Assembly (NCBI RefSeq): GCF_015291885.1
Contig: NZ_CP036186.1
Location: forward strand, 1,443,001 to 1,507,000
Direction of reading: 5' to 3'
Origin: Stutzerimonas stutzeri
Lineage (GTDB): Bacteria; Pseudomonadota; Gammaproteobacteria; Pseudomonadales; Pseudomonadaceae
Length of the DNA stretch: 64,000 nt
A program made the position numbers and the translations under genes. Below are positions 1 through 9,278 of this stretch, one piece after another. The first letter of the stretch is position 1, and each line of letters opens with the position of its first letter. The notes under the pieces were generated by a model that worked only from the letters and a program-made list of their open reading frames with translations, had not been told where the DNA came from and searched no databases.

Positions 1-2
1 AG

Positions 3-725
3 GTCTGGATTGCCAACAAATCATTCGGCTCCATCCCGGCGAAAATCGATCGTGCGATCACCAACGTGGTGATGATGGGGATGGGCGAGCCACTGCTGAA
101 TTTCGACAACGTCGTTGCCGCCATGCACATCATGATGGACGACCTCGGTTACGGTATTTCCAAGCGCAAGGTGACGCTCTCGACATCCGGCGTTGTGCCG
201 ATGATCGATGAGTTGGCCAAGGTCATCGACGTTTCTCTCGCGTTGTCGCTGCACGCGCCCAACGATGAGTTGCGTGACCAGTTGGTGCCGATCAACAAGA
301 AGTATCCGCTGGATATGTTGCTCGCGGCATGCAAGCGCTACATTTCCCAGCTTGGCGAGAAACGCGTGCTGACGATCGAGTACACGCTACTCAAAGGCAT
401 TAACGATCAGCCCGAGCACGCCGAGCAGATGATCACGCTGCTGGCAAACATCCCGTGCAAGATCAACCTGATCCCGTTCAATCCATTCCCTCATTCCGGA
501 TATGAGCGGCCGAGCAACAATGCCATTCGCCGTTTTCAGGACATCCTGCGCAAAGGTGGGCACAATGTGACGGTGCGTACCACCCGCGGCGAAGACATCG
601 ACGCGGCTTGCGGTCAGCTCGTCGGCCAGGTTCTGGATCGGACGCGTCGAAGCGAGAGATACATCGCTGTGCGTGAGCTACAGAGCGAGCCAGGTGCGGC
701 GCAAACTGCTTCGAACCGATCCTGA
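3..725 (+). CDS. rlmN: RlmN, dual 23S rRNA/tRNA adenine C2-methyltransferase (5'-truncated by window edge)
   Basis: Radical-SAM enzyme that methylates C2 of A2503 in 23S rRNA and A37 in some tRNAs. The reading frame is open from base 3 and lacks its start and the N-terminal part with the CX3CX2C iron-sulfur motif, which lie outside the window. Visible family features are [12 protein letters not shown] near the edge, the KVTLSTSG and SLHAPND stretches, [10 protein letters not shown], and the late catalytic cysteine in DAACGQL (codon at 609), the residue methylated during the reaction. It is first in the familiar Pseudomonas run leading to pilW, rodZ and ispG; pilW starts about 10 bp downstream, so co-transcription is likely. 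Confidence 0.95.
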   Translation, partial: VWIANKSFGSIPAKIDRAITNVVMMGMGEPLLNFDNVVAAMHIMMDDLGYGISKRKVTLSTSGVVPMIDELAKVIDVSLALSLHAPNDELRDQLVPINKKYPLDMLLAACKRYISQLGEKRVLTIEYTLLKGINDQPEHAEQMITLLANIPCKINLIPFNPFPHSGYERPSNNAIRRFQDILRKGGHNVTVRTTRGEDIDAACGQLVGQVLDRTRRSERYIAVRELQSEPGAAQTASNRS

Positions 726-736
726 GGGGGATGCTG

Positions 737-1495
737 ATGATTCTGCGCGCTGCGCTGCTGCTTCTAATGACCGGCCTATTGGCCGGTTGTGTGTCTTCTG
801 GAACCGTTGATCCGTTAAAAACAGACCAGGGCCGGCAACAGGCGCGTGACGCCTACATTCAGCTGGGCATCGGCTATCTGCAGCAAGGCGCCGCCGCGCG
901 TGCCAAAACACCATTACGCAAAGCGCTTGAGATGGATCCGCGCAGTGCCGACGCACATGCGGCGCTGGCACTGGTGTTCCAGACGGAAATGGAAAACGAC
1001 CTGGCCGATAAGCACTATCGTGAGGCGCTATCCAGCCGCAAGGATGCACGCATCCTGAACAACTACGGCAGTTTCCTGTTCGAACAGAAGCGCTATCCTG
1101 AGGCCATGGAGCGTTTCAGTCAGGCCGCCGAGGATAATCTGTATCCCGAGCGTGCGCGTGTCTTTCAAAACCTTGGAATGACAGCCTTGCAGTTGGGCCA
1201 GCGTGAGGAGGCCGAGCGTCACTTCACCCGCTCACTGCGGCTCGATGGGCGTCAGCCACGTGCCTTGCTGGAACTGGCGCTCATGTCCTTCGACGACAAG
1301 CAATACGTCCCAGCAAAGCGTTACTACGATAGTTTCAGCCAGTTGGCCGAGCAGAATGCACGCAGCTTGTTACTCGGTATCCGCCTGGCCAACATCCATC
1401 AGGACCGCGATACCGCTGCGAGCCTCGGATTGCAGCTAAGGCGGTTGTATCCCGGTACGGATGAGTACAAGCAATATCTTTCGGAGCAACGATGA
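737..1495 (+). CDS. pilW: PilW/PilF, type IV pilus biogenesis TPR lipoprotein (pilotin)
   Basis: Outer-membrane lipoprotein of about 252 aa needed for assembly and outer-membrane localisation of the PilQ secretin. A short hydrophobic signal ends in the lipobox LAGC (Cys about 18). The rest is a chain of tetratricopeptide repeats, for example the segments around AYIQLGIGYLQQG, DAHAALALVFQ and ARVFQNLGMTALQLG. Two ATGs are possible, at 731 and 737. I prefer 737 because the GAGGGGG at 724-730 sits at normal ribosome-binding distance from it and abuts the earlier one. It overlaps the next gene by 4 bp (ATGA). In Pseudomonas the name pilF is also used. Confidence 0.92.
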   Translation: MILRAALLLLMTGLLAGCVSSGTVDPLKTDQGRQQARDAYIQLGIGYLQQGAAARAKTPLRKALEMDPRSADAHAALALVFQTEMENDLADKHYREALSSRKDARILNNYGSFLFEQKRYPEAMERFSQAAEDNLYPERARVFQNLGMTALQLGQREEAERHFTRSLRLDGRQPRALLELALMSFDDKQYVPAKRYYDSFSQLAEQNARSLLLGIRLANIHQDRDTAASLGLQLRRLYPGTDEYKQYLSEQR

Positions 1496-2490
1496 CCGCG
1501 CCGCACCAAGAATCCGCTGCACCGATGGGCAACAATCCCGGCGAAACCTTGCGTAACGCGCGCGAAGAAAAGGGCTGGACCCTTGCCGCGGTTGCGCAGC
1601 AGCTGAATCTCACCGAGCGATCCCTTGCCCGCATAGAAGCTGGTGATTTTAGCCAGCTCCCCGGGCATACCTTCGCCCGGGGGTACGTTCGTGCGTATGC
1701 CAAGTTGCTGGGTCTGGATCAGACTCGCCTGGTTCAGGAGTTCGACCAGCACACCGGCACCAATGCTTCGGGGAGCAGTGTTCACAGTCTGGGTCGCATC
1801 GAAGAGCCAGGCCGTTTATCGCGGAGCTTCATGCGCTTCTTCGGCTTCGCGTTGCTGCTGGTCCTTGCTGCAGCGGCCTGGTTCTGGTGGCAGGAACATT
1901 CCGCGGGGGAGTCCACAACGCGACCTATATCAGCGCTGGAGCGAATCGAAGTTGAGGGCGCTGACGGGACGACGCAGATTCACTTGCTCGACCGGGCCGA
2001 TGAAGTCGCGGAGCAGCAGGCAGAGCAACAAGCTGAGCCGCTAGCGCAACTGAGCGCAGGCGAAGAAGTCGTCGAGCCTTCCGAAACCACGCCGGCTCCC
2101 GCCGAGTCAGGCGCTAGCGCAGCGGGCTCCGAGGCAGCGCAATCACTGCCACTGGCATTGCCTGAAAGTGTGGCTGAGAACACCGTCGTTCAAGCGCCGG
2201 AGCCAGCAGCAACGAGCGAGTCGGCGAGCGCAGTGGCACCAGCGCCCGGCGAGTCGCAGCTGGAGTTGAGCTTTACCGCCGATTGCTGGACGCGTGTTAG
2301 CGATGCCGATGGTCGGGTGCTGTTCAGTGCGCTGGCCAAGGCCGGAACCAGCAGGACGGTAAGCGGCAAGCCGCCGCTAGATGTGCACCTGGGGTACGCC
2401 CGCGGCGCCAAACTCAGTTACAACGGCGAGGCTGTGAACCTCGCCTCTCACATGCGCGGCGAGACTGCGCGCCTCAAGCTCGGACAGTAA
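1492..2490 (+). CDS. rodZ: RodZ-like cytoskeletal/cell-shape protein (HTH + TM + DUF4115)
   Basis: Membrane protein of 332 aa linking MreB filaments to the elongation machinery. A cytoplasmic helix-turn-helix domain of the HTH_25 type covers about residues 17-80 ([21 protein letters not shown]). One transmembrane helix follows at about 115-133, then a low-complexity Ala/Glu/Pro linker (about 165-250) and a C-terminal periplasmic beta domain (about 255-328, DUF4115: [17 protein letters not shown]). Its start overlaps the stop of pilW, so the two are translationally coupled. The HTH domain in this family contacts MreB rather than mainly DNA. Length and domain order fit the family. Confidence 0.9.
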   Translation: MTAPHQESAAPMGNNPGETLRNAREEKGWTLAAVAQQLNLTERSLARIEAGDFSQLPGHTFARGYVRAYAKLLGLDQTRLVQEFDQHTGTNASGSSVHSLGRIEEPGRLSRSFMRFFGFALLLVLAAAAWFWWQEHSAGESTTRPISALERIEVEGADGTTQIHLLDRADEVAEQQAEQQAEPLAQLSAGEEVVEPSETTPAPAESGASAAGSEAAQSLPLALPESVAENTVVQAPEPAATSESASAVAPAPGESQLELSFTADCWTRVSDADGRVLFSALAKAGTSRTVSGKPPLDVHLGYARGAKLSYNGEAVNLASHMRGETARLKLGQ

Positions 2491-2497
2491 CCTGACC

Positions 2498-3610
2498 ATG
2501 CATTCCGAATCTCCTATCAAGCGCCGCCAATCTCGCAAGATCTGGGTGGGTAGCGTTCCGGTCGGTGGCGATGCGCCGATTTCCGTACAGAGCATGACCA
2601 ATACCGAAACCTGCGATGTCGAGGCGACGGTTGCGCAGATCCAGCGCCTGGCCAATGCTGGCGCCGATATCGTCAGGGTTTCGGTTCCATCGATGGAGGC
2701 AGCTGAAGCGTTTGGTCGTATCAGGCAGCTCGTTCAGTTGCCGCTCGTGGCCGATATCCATTTCGATTACCAGATCGCTCTGCGAGTGGCCGAGCTTGGT
2801 GTCGATTGCCTACGCATCAACCCGGGCAACATCGGGCGAGAGGATCGCGTGCGCGCCGTGGTCGACGCGGCACGCGATAAGGGAATCCCGATCCGAATCG
2901 GCGTCAATGCCGGTTCGCTGGAAAAGGATCTGCAGAAGAAGTATGGCGAGCCGACACCGCAAGCGTTGGTGGAGTCCGCATTGCGCCACGTCGATCATCT
3001 TGATCGGCTGGACTTCCAGGATTTCAAGGTCAGCGTCAAAGCATCCGACGTGTTCATGGCGGTGGAGGCCTATCGCTTACTGGCCGGGCAGATCGAGCAA
3101 CCGCTGCATCTCGGCATTACCGAGGCGGGCGGATTGCGCTCCGGCACGGTGAAGTCTGCGGTGGGCTTGGGCATGTTGCTGGCCGAAGGCATCGGCGACA
3201 CCATTCGCGTGTCGCTGGCGGCTGATCCCGTCGAGGAAATCAAGGTTGGCTTCGATATCCTCAAATCGCTGCGTCTGCGTTCGCGTGGTATCAACTTCAT
3301 CGCCTGCCCGAGCTGTTCACGGCAGAATTTCGATGTGGTCAAGACCATGAACGAGCTGGAAGTCCGCGTGGAAGACCTGCTGGTGCCGCTGGACGTCGCG
3401 GTGATCGGCTGTGTGGTCAATGGCCCGGGCGAGGCCAAGGAGGCGCACGTGGGCCTGACCGGTGGCAGCCCGAACAACCTTGTCTACATCGATGGCAAGC
3501 CGGCACAGAAACTGAACAACGAAAACCTCGTCGATGAGCTGGAGCGGCTCATCCGGCGCAAGGCCGCCGAGAAGCTCGCGGCCGACGCGGCGGTCATCGC
3601 GCGCAGCTGA
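2498..3610 (+). CDS. ispG: IspG (GcpE), 4-hydroxy-3-methylbut-2-en-1-yl diphosphate synthase
   Basis: Penultimate enzyme of the MEP isoprenoid pathway: converts MEcPP to HMBPP using a [4Fe-4S] cluster and flavodoxin/ferredoxin electrons. At 370 aa it has the usual bacterial length: an N-terminal TIM barrel ([22 protein letters not shown]) and a C-terminal cluster domain. The cluster ligands are visible as C270 and C273 (IACPSCSRQ), C305 ([11 protein letters not shown]) and E312. Start is ATG 7 bp after rodZ; no strong Shine-Dalgarno is seen, so translation probably depends on coupling to rodZ. Confidence 0.97.
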   Translation: MHSESPIKRRQSRKIWVGSVPVGGDAPISVQSMTNTETCDVEATVAQIQRLANAGADIVRVSVPSMEAAEAFGRIRQLVQLPLVADIHFDYQIALRVAELGVDCLRINPGNIGREDRVRAVVDAARDKGIPIRIGVNAGSLEKDLQKKYGEPTPQALVESALRHVDHLDRLDFQDFKVSVKASDVFMAVEAYRLLAGQIEQPLHLGITEAGGLRSGTVKSAVGLGMLLAEGIGDTIRVSLAADPVEEIKVGFDILKSLRLRSRGINFIACPSCSRQNFDVVKTMNELEVRVEDLLVPLDVAVIGCVVNGPGEAKEAHVGLTGGSPNNLVYIDGKPAQKLNNENLVDELERLIRRKAAEKLAADAAVIARS

Positions 3611-3626
3611 TCTTTAAGGAATCCCA

Positions 3627-4916
3627 TTGAGCAAGTCCCTGCAAGCCATTCGTGGCATGAACGATATTCTGCCCGCGCAGACCCCGATCTGGCGTTACCT
3701 GGAAAGCACTTTCGCGCAGCTGCTCGACAGCTACGGTTATAGCGAGATTCGCCTGCCGATCCTGGAGTTCACCGATCTGTTTGCTCGCGGTATCGGTGAA
3801 GGTACCGACGTGGTCGACAAGGAGATGTACACCTTCCTCGATCGCAACGAAGAGTCGCTGACCTTGCGTCCTGAGGGTACTGCCGGCTGCGTGCGTGCTG
3901 TCCTTGAGCACGGGCTGACCGGCGGCGGCCAGGTGCAGAAACTCTGGTACACCGGACCGATGTTCCGTTACGAGAAGCCGCAGAAAGGTCGTTATCGCCA
4001 GTTTCACCAGATCGGCGTGGAAGTCTTCAACCAGCCTGGGCCGGATGTCGACGCCGAGCTGATCGTGTTGACGGCGCGCTTGTGGAAGCAGCTCGGCCTT
4101 GCCGATGCGGTAATCCTACAGCTCAACAGCTTGGGTTCCAGCGAAGCCCGCGCACGCTATCGCGATGCTTTGGTTGTCTACCTGCAGCAGCGTTTCGACC
4201 AGCTCGACGAGGACAGTCAGCGGCGTCTGACGACCAATCCACTGCGTATTCTCGACAGCAAGAATGCCCAGACTCAGGCGCTGCTGGCTGATGCTCCGAC
4301 CCTGCATGACTACCTTGATGACGAGTCGAGGGTGCATTTCGACGGTCTGAAGGCACGCCTCGATGCAGTGGGCATCGCCTATCAGATCAATCCGAAGTTG
4401 GTGCGCGGGCTGGACTACTACGGTCGTACCGTTTTCGAGTGGGTCACCGACAAGCTTGGTGCCCAGGGAACGGTCTGTGCCGGCGGTCGCTACGACGGCC
4501 TGATCAGCCAGTTCGGTGGTAAGCCGACGCCTGGCGTTGGGTTCGCCATGGGCGTCGAGCGCCTAGTGCTGCTGCTGGAAACACTCGAACTGGTACCGGA
4601 TGCGTTGAGCCCCGCGCCGCACGCCTATATCTGTGCCTTCGGCGAGGCTGCCGAGCTGGCTGCTCTGGCATTGGGCGAGCGCCTGCGTGACGCATTGCCA
4701 GGCCTTCGCCTGCTGGTCAATGCCGGTGGCGGTAGCTTCAAGAGTCAGTTCAAGAAAGCCGACAAGAGCGGCGCGCGCTTCGCACTGATTCTGGGTGAGG
4801 ACGAACTGGCAGGGCGCGTGGTAGGTTGCAAACCGCTGCGCGACGACAGCGAACAACAAAGCATTGCCTGGGATGCTCTACCCGAGCGTCTGGCTGCCTG
4901 CCTCGAGCAGGTCTGA
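3627..4916 (+). CDS. hisS: HisS, histidyl-tRNA synthetase
   Basis: Class II aminoacyl-tRNA synthetase of 429 aa charging tRNA-His. Motif 2 region is [14 protein letters not shown] followed by [19 protein letters not shown]. The histidine-specific motifs are [15 protein letters not shown] and [10 protein letters not shown], and the C-terminal anticodon-binding domain starts near residue 330. The start is a TTG at 3627 supported by TAAGGA at 3615-3620; the next in-frame ATG would cut into the conserved [13 protein letters not shown] segment. It lies 16 bp behind ispG in the same operon. Confidence 0.97.
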   Translation: MSKSLQAIRGMNDILPAQTPIWRYLESTFAQLLDSYGYSEIRLPILEFTDLFARGIGEGTDVVDKEMYTFLDRNEESLTLRPEGTAGCVRAVLEHGLTGGGQVQKLWYTGPMFRYEKPQKGRYRQFHQIGVEVFNQPGPDVDAELIVLTARLWKQLGLADAVILQLNSLGSSEARARYRDALVVYLQQRFDQLDEDSQRRLTTNPLRILDSKNAQTQALLADAPTLHDYLDDESRVHFDGLKARLDAVGIAYQINPKLVRGLDYYGRTVFEWVTDKLGAQGTVCAGGRYDGLISQFGGKPTPGVGFAMGVERLVLLLETLELVPDALSPAPHAYICAFGEAAELAALALGERLRDALPGLRLLVNAGGGSFKSQFKKADKSGARFALILGEDELAGRVVGCKPLRDDSEQQSIAWDALPERLAACLEQV

Positions 4917-4943
4917 GACTAAGCGAATGAAAGGAGTGACAGC

Positions 4944-5585
4944 GTGACCTCGGGTACCGAAGAAGAAACACTGGCGCAGATCAAAGAGTGGTGGCAGCGC
5001 AATGGTAAGCCGCTGCTGCTGGGGGCGGTGCTGGCCCTGGTATTGGTGTTTGGCTGGCAGTTCTGGCAGAAGCATCAGATCAACCAGGCGCAGAGCGCCT
5101 CGCTGGTTTACCAGCAGTTGCTGGTTGCTGCGTTGGAAGGCGGTGAGGCCGACGTCGCCGAGGTGTCACGCGTGGCCAATGTGCTGAAGAAAGATTTTGC
5201 CGGCACACACTACGCGCAGTACGGCAGCCTGTTCATGGCCAAGGTCGCAGTTGAGTCCGGTCGTTTGGATGAGGCGGCGAGCGAATTGCGCTCTGTTGTC
5301 GACAAGCCTGCCGACAAGACCCTGGATGAGCTGGCGCGCCAGCGTCTGGCTCGTGTACTGGCTGCCCAGGACAAGGCTGAAGAAGCACTCAAGTTGCTGG
5401 ACGGCAAGGCCGACCAGGCGTTCGTCGCCAGCCGTGAAGAGCTCCGGGGTGACCTTCTGGTGCAGCTGGGCCGTAGCGACGACGCGCATGCCGCCTACAC
5501 CAAGGCCAAGGAGTCGCTGTCTCAGGATGCCGCCATTGGTGGCTTGCAAATGAAGCTGGATGATCTGGCCCGAGGGGAGGCATAA
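4944..5585 (+). CDS. yfgM: YfgM-like inner-membrane TPR protein (SecYEG ancillary subunit family)
   Basis: Protein of 213 aa with a short cytoplasmic N-terminus, one transmembrane helix (about residues 18-41, PLLLGAVLALVLVFGWQFW) and a periplasmic TPR_21 domain. E. coli YfgM associates with the Sec translocon and PpiD and helps hand over exported proteins. The start is GTG with AAGGAG at 4930-4935. Position between hisS and bamB is diagnostic, since the same trio occurs across gammaproteobacteria. It is separated from bamB by 3 bp. Confidence 0.9.
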   Translation: MTSGTEEETLAQIKEWWQRNGKPLLLGAVLALVLVFGWQFWQKHQINQAQSASLVYQQLLVAALEGGEADVAEVSRVANVLKKDFAGTHYAQYGSLFMAKVAVESGRLDEAASELRSVVDKPADKTLDELARQRLARVLAAQDKAEEALKLLDGKADQAFVASREELRGDLLVQLGRSDDAHAAYTKAKESLSQDAAIGGLQMKLDDLARGEA

Positions 5586-5588
5586 ACG

Positions 5589-6737
5589 ATGCGCTGGAAG
5601 ACTGCAGCGTTGCTGACCTTGGCCGTACTGGCCGCCGGTTGCAGCAGCAAAGACACGAAAGAGCTGGAGCCGGCAGAACTCACCAAGTTCAAGTCGGAAA
5701 TCTCCTTGAAGAAAGAGTGGAGCCGCTCGATTGGTGATGGGCAGGGCAAAACCTACAACCTGCTGACCCCGGTGGTATACGGCGATCAGATCTACGCCGC
5801 CGACGTCGAAGGGCTTGTGGTTTCGATGGACCGGTTGACCGGCAAGGTCAACTGGAAGAAGAAGCTCGACAAGCCGGTTTCCGGCGCTGTGGGTGCTGGT
5901 TACGGCCTCGTTCTTGTCGGCACCCTGCGTGGTGAGGTGCTTGCGCTGGACGTCAGCACTGGCGAGGAGCGCTGGCGCAGCCAGGTCAGCAGTGAAGTGC
6001 TGGCCGCCCCTGCCGTCAACGGCGATATCGTTCTGGTGCAAACCCAGGATGATCGGCTGATCGCGCTGGAAATCGATACCGGCGCCCAGCGCTGGAGCTA
6101 CGAAAGCTCGCCTGCCGTGCTGACATTGCGTGGCACTGGTGCGCCGCTGTTGACCAATCAGCTAGCTGTTGCTGGTCTGTCGAGTGGCAAGGTCGTTGCG
6201 TTGGATACCCGTCGCGGACTTCCGGTGTGGGAGCAGCGCGTCGCCATTCCGCAAGGTCGCTCCGAGCTTGAGCGGGTTGTGGATATCGACGGTGGCCTGC
6301 TTTTGTCCGGGGGCACGTTGTACGTTGCAAGCTATCAGGGCCGCGCTGCGGCGTTGGAACTGGAAAGTGGCCGGGTGCTCTGGCAGCGCGACGCCTCCAG
6401 CTATTCCGGGGCGGCGCTTGGTTATGGCAGTGTCTACCTGAGCCTTGCCGACGGTACTGTCGAAGGCATCGACGAGCGTTCGACTACTGCCCTGTGGCGT
6501 AACGAGTCGCTGGCCCGTCGTCAGCTTTCAGCTCCGGCGGTGTTTTCCAGCTATGTTGTGGTGGGTGACATCGAAGGTTATCTGCACCTGCTGAGTCAGG
6601 TTGATGGTCGTTTCGTCGCTCGCGAGCGTATCGACAGCTCCGGCGTCCGTGCCCGTCCGGTAGTCGAAGGCGACTGGCTGTATGCCTTCGGCAATGACGG
6701 CAAGCTGGTGGCGCTGACTATCCGTCAGGCTGACTGA
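5589..6737 (+). CDS. bamB: BamB, outer-membrane protein assembly lipoprotein
   Basis: Periplasm-facing lipoprotein subunit of the BAM complex that folds outer-membrane beta-barrels. Signal peptide ends at the lipobox LAAGC (Cys18). The remainder is an eight-bladed PQQ-like beta-propeller with recurring blade signatures such as GKVNWKKKLDKP, GEERWRSQVSS, GAQRWSYESS and GRVLWQRDASS. Length 382 aa is normal. It closes the hisS-yfgM-bamB group; two GC-rich hairpins lie between it and der. Confidence 0.95.
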   Translation: MRWKTAALLTLAVLAAGCSSKDTKELEPAELTKFKSEISLKKEWSRSIGDGQGKTYNLLTPVVYGDQIYAADVEGLVVSMDRLTGKVNWKKKLDKPVSGAVGAGYGLVLVGTLRGEVLALDVSTGEERWRSQVSSEVLAAPAVNGDIVLVQTQDDRLIALEIDTGAQRWSYESSPAVLTLRGTGAPLLTNQLAVAGLSSGKVVALDTRRGLPVWEQRVAIPQGRSELERVVDIDGGLLLSGGTLYVASYQGRAAALELESGRVLWQRDASSYSGAALGYGSVYLSLADGTVEGIDERSTTALWRNESLARRQLSAPAVFSSYVVVGDIEGYLHLLSQVDGRFVARERIDSSGVRARPVVEGDWLYAFGNDGKLVALTIRQAD

Positions 6738-6755
6738 CCGCACGTTGCGCCCCAC

Positions 6756-6774
6756 GGCTCCGCCTGGCGGAGCC
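6756..6774 (+). repeat. Perfect inverted repeat downstream of bamB
   Basis: GGCTCCGCC and GGCGGAGCC form a 9-bp perfect palindrome with a single base between the arms. There is no T-run, so on its own it is not a classic terminator. It precedes a second hairpin by about 10 bp and may add to it. Confidence 0.5.
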
Positions 6775-6784
6775 CTGAATATTC

Positions 6785-6815
6785 GGCCGCTGCCTTGCAG
6801 CGGCCTTCGTGTTTT
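6785..6815 (+). terminator. Probable rho-independent terminator after bamB
   Basis: Stem GGCCGCTG (6785-6792) pairs perfectly with CAGCGGCC (6798-6805) around a 5-base loop, followed by TTCGTGTTTTC. The tail is T-rich but interrupted. It would separate the hisS-bamB operon from der, allowing partial read-through. Confidence 0.6.
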
Positions 6816-6840
6816 CTGAAATATCGCAGTGGAGAGCCTT

Positions 6841-8319
6841 ATGGTTCCCGTAATCGCCCTGGTGGGCCGCCCGAACGTCGGCAAGTCCACCCTGTTCAAT
6901 CGTCTGACCAAGAGCCGCGACGCCATCGTGGCCGAATACGCCGGTCTGACCCGAGATCGCCAGTACGGCGAGGCCAAATGGCAGGGCCGCACCTACATCG
7001 TCATCGATACCGGCGGTCTGACCGGCGATGAGGAGGGCATCGACGCCAAGATGGCCGAGCAGTCTCTGCAAGCCATGCAAGAGGCCGATGCGGTGATGTT
7101 CATGGTCGACGCGCGCGCCGGCATGACGCCCGGCGATCAGATGATCGCCGAGCACCTGCGCAAGATGAACAAGCGCCACTTCCTGGTGGCGAACAAGGTC
7201 GACAGCATCGATCCGGATATCGCCCGAGCGGAATTCAGCCCGCTGGGCCTGGGCGACGCCCTGCCGATCGCCGCCGCCCATGGCCGTGGTATCACCCATA
7301 TGCTCGAGCAGGCGCTCGGCGTGTTTCCCAAGGACAACGCCGAAGTTGCCGAAGGCGAGGGTGAAGAAGGCGAGACGGTTGCCGAAGGCGAAGAGCTCAA
7401 GCGCATCCCCGGACCGAGCGAAAAAGATGGCATCAAGATCGCGATCATCGGCCGGCCCAATGTGGGTAAGTCGACGCTGGTCAATCGCATGCTTGGCGAG
7501 GAGCGGGTCATCGTTTATGACCAGGCTGGTACAACCCGTGACAGCATCTACATTCCCTTCGAACGTGACGACGAGAAGTACACGCTGATCGACACGGCCG
7601 GTGTGCGCCGCCGCGGCAAGATTTTCGAGGCCGTCGAAAAGTTTTCGGTGGTCAAGACGCTGCAGGCGATCCAGGACTCCAATGTCGTGATTTTCGTCAT
7701 GGATGCCCGCGAAGGCGTGGTCGAGCATGATCTGAACCTGCTCGGCTTCGTGCTGGAAAGTGGTCGGGCGCTGGTCATCGCACTGAACAAGTGGGACGGC
7801 ATGGAACCGAGTGAGCGCGACTACGTGAAGACCGAGCTGGAGCGCCGGTTGTTCTTCGTCGAGTTCGCCGACATCCACTTCATCTCTGCCAAGCATGGCA
7901 CCGGCGTCGGCAATCTGTACAAGTCCGTGCAGGCTTCGTTCACTTCGGCCGTGACGCGATGGCCTACCAGCCGTCTGACACAGATCCTTGAAGATGCGGT
8001 TCGCGAGCATGCGCCGCCCATGGTTGCCAGTCGCCGGATCAAGCTTCGTTACGCACACCTGGGTGGCGCCAACCCGCCGCTGATCGTGATCCATGGCAAC
8101 CAGGTCGACTCGATTCCCAAGTCCTACACCCGTTATCTGGAAAATACCTACCGGCGTGTGCTGAAGCTGGTCGGTACGCCCATCCGTATCGAGTACAAGG
8201 GCGGCGAGAACCCCTTCGAGGGCAAGAAGAACACCCTGACCGACCGCCAGGTCAACAAGAAGCGCCGTCTCATGTCGCACCACAAGAAGGCCGAGAAGAA
8301 GCGCCGCGACAAGCGCTGA
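6841..8319 (+). CDS. der: Der (EngA), double-domain ribosome-assembly GTPase
   Basis: Essential GTPase for 50S subunit maturation, 492 aa. It carries two tandem G domains, each with a P-loop GRPNVGKST (about residues 9-17 and 205-213), DTGG/DTAG G3 motifs and NKVD/NKWD G4 motifs. A KH-like C-terminal domain with a lysine-rich tail ([11 protein letters not shown]) follows. I place the start at ATG 6841 because GGAGAG at 6831-6836 is at the right distance and MVPVIALVG is the usual beginning; a GTG at 6829 would add four residues. Its stop is only 4 bp from the convergent cysE stop. Confidence 0.97.
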   Translation: MVPVIALVGRPNVGKSTLFNRLTKSRDAIVAEYAGLTRDRQYGEAKWQGRTYIVIDTGGLTGDEEGIDAKMAEQSLQAMQEADAVMFMVDARAGMTPGDQMIAEHLRKMNKRHFLVANKVDSIDPDIARAEFSPLGLGDALPIAAAHGRGITHMLEQALGVFPKDNAEVAEGEGEEGETVAEGEELKRIPGPSEKDGIKIAIIGRPNVGKSTLVNRMLGEERVIVYDQAGTTRDSIYIPFERDDEKYTLIDTAGVRRRGKIFEAVEKFSVVKTLQAIQDSNVVIFVMDAREGVVEHDLNLLGFVLESGRALVIALNKWDGMEPSERDYVKTELERRLFFVEFADIHFISAKHGTGVGNLYKSVQASFTSAVTRWPTSRLTQILEDAVREHAPPMVASRRIKLRYAHLGGANPPLIVIHGNQVDSIPKSYTRYLENTYRRVLKLVGTPIRIEYKGGENPFEGKKNTLTDRQVNKKRRLMSHHKKAEKKRRDKR

Positions 8320-8323
8320 CGGC

Positions 8324-9118
8324 TCAGCGATCTCCGTCGAACGACTGGTCCATATCCAGGGCCGGTCGTGCGTGGCGCGGCGTACCGACCTGACGGGCCG
8401 GATTGCCGACCACCGTTGTGTGTGGTGCAACGGCGTGCAGCACGATGCTGCCAGCGCCCACCTTGGCACCCTCGCCGATTTCGATGTTCCCGAGAATCTT
8501 CGCGCCCGCGCCGATCATCACGCCGCTGCGCACCTTCGGATGACGATCGCCGCCTTCCTTGCCGGTACCACCCAGAGTCACGCCCTGCAGGATCGAGACG
8601 TCATCGCCCACTACCGCGGTTTCGCCGATGACGATGCCGGTACCGTGGTCGAGCATGATGCCGCTGCCAATTCGGCTCGCCGGGTTGATATCGATACCCA
8701 GACGTTCGTTGCAGCGCGCCTGGATGAACATCGCCAGCAGACGCTCGCCCCGGGCTTGCAGGTCGTGGCCGACGCGATAGGCCTGCAGCGCCAGAAAGCC
8801 TTTGGAGAAGAGGAAGACTTCCAGCGCCGTGTCGAACGCTGGGTCACGGCTGACGATCGCTTGAAGGTCGCGGCACGCTGAGTCGGCAAGCTGTGCGGCA
8901 TGGTGGTGGACGCCGACGAAGCGATCGGCAAGCGAATGGCTCTGCTCGGCACTTTCCGCGAGCGCATGGCCAATGCGGTACGCCAGCGCACTGCCGAAGT
9001 CGGAATGCTCAAGGATGGCCTGGCGAAAAAACGTAGCCAGCGTCGGCTCCGTTTCCAGAGCGTGATTCGCCTGGGTGCGCAGGTCGCCCCACAAGGCGCT
9101 GACGGAATGGCTCGGCAT
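8324..9118 (-). CDS. cysE: CysE-type serine O-acetyltransferase lacking the C-terminal CysK-docking tail
   Basis: Transfers acetyl from acetyl-CoA to serine, the first step of cysteine synthesis; cytoplasmic. At 264 aa it has the long-form N-terminal helical SATase domain (LWGDLRTQANHALETEP) and a left-handed beta-helix of hexapeptide repeats. Catalytic-region motifs DINPASRIGSGIMLDHGTG and HPKVRSGVMIGAGAKILG are present. Start ATG 9118 is supported by AAGGA upstream; a longer in-frame extension to 9217 lacks such support. The protein ends a few residues after DMDQSF, whereas E. coli CysE continues about ten residues to the terminal Ile that inserts into CysK. It could be a second SATase paralogue. 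Confidence 0.88.
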   Translation of the reverse strand: MPSHSVSALWGDLRTQANHALETEPTLATFFRQAILEHSDFGSALAYRIGHALAESAEQSHSLADRFVGVHHHAAQLADSACRDLQAIVSRDPAFDTALEVFLFSKGFLALQAYRVGHDLQARGERLLAMFIQARCNERLGIDINPASRIGSGIMLDHGTGIVIGETAVVGDDVSILQGVTLGGTGKEGGDRHPKVRSGVMIGAGAKILGNIEIGEGAKVGAGSIVLHAVAPHTTVVGNPARQVGTPRHARPALDMDQSFDGDR

Positions 9119-9278
9119 GGGGGATTCCTTATGATCGATGCAAGTGATGCCTGATGATTGCAACTGTAGCAGCCCAGCGGGGGCCGCTGTGGCGGTCTCG
9201 TATCGCGCAGTCGTCATCGGCTATCCTGTTTGCCTTCCTGCCGAACCCTCCATGCGGCAGGCTTGTCGGAAGGCTGAC

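Noticed and set aside
6718..8469. 583-codon open frame on the minus strand opposite der
   Set aside because: It is the complement of the well-supported GTPase gene; composition (His/Asp/Leu-rich) is typical of antisense frames in high-GC DNA and no domain is recognisable.
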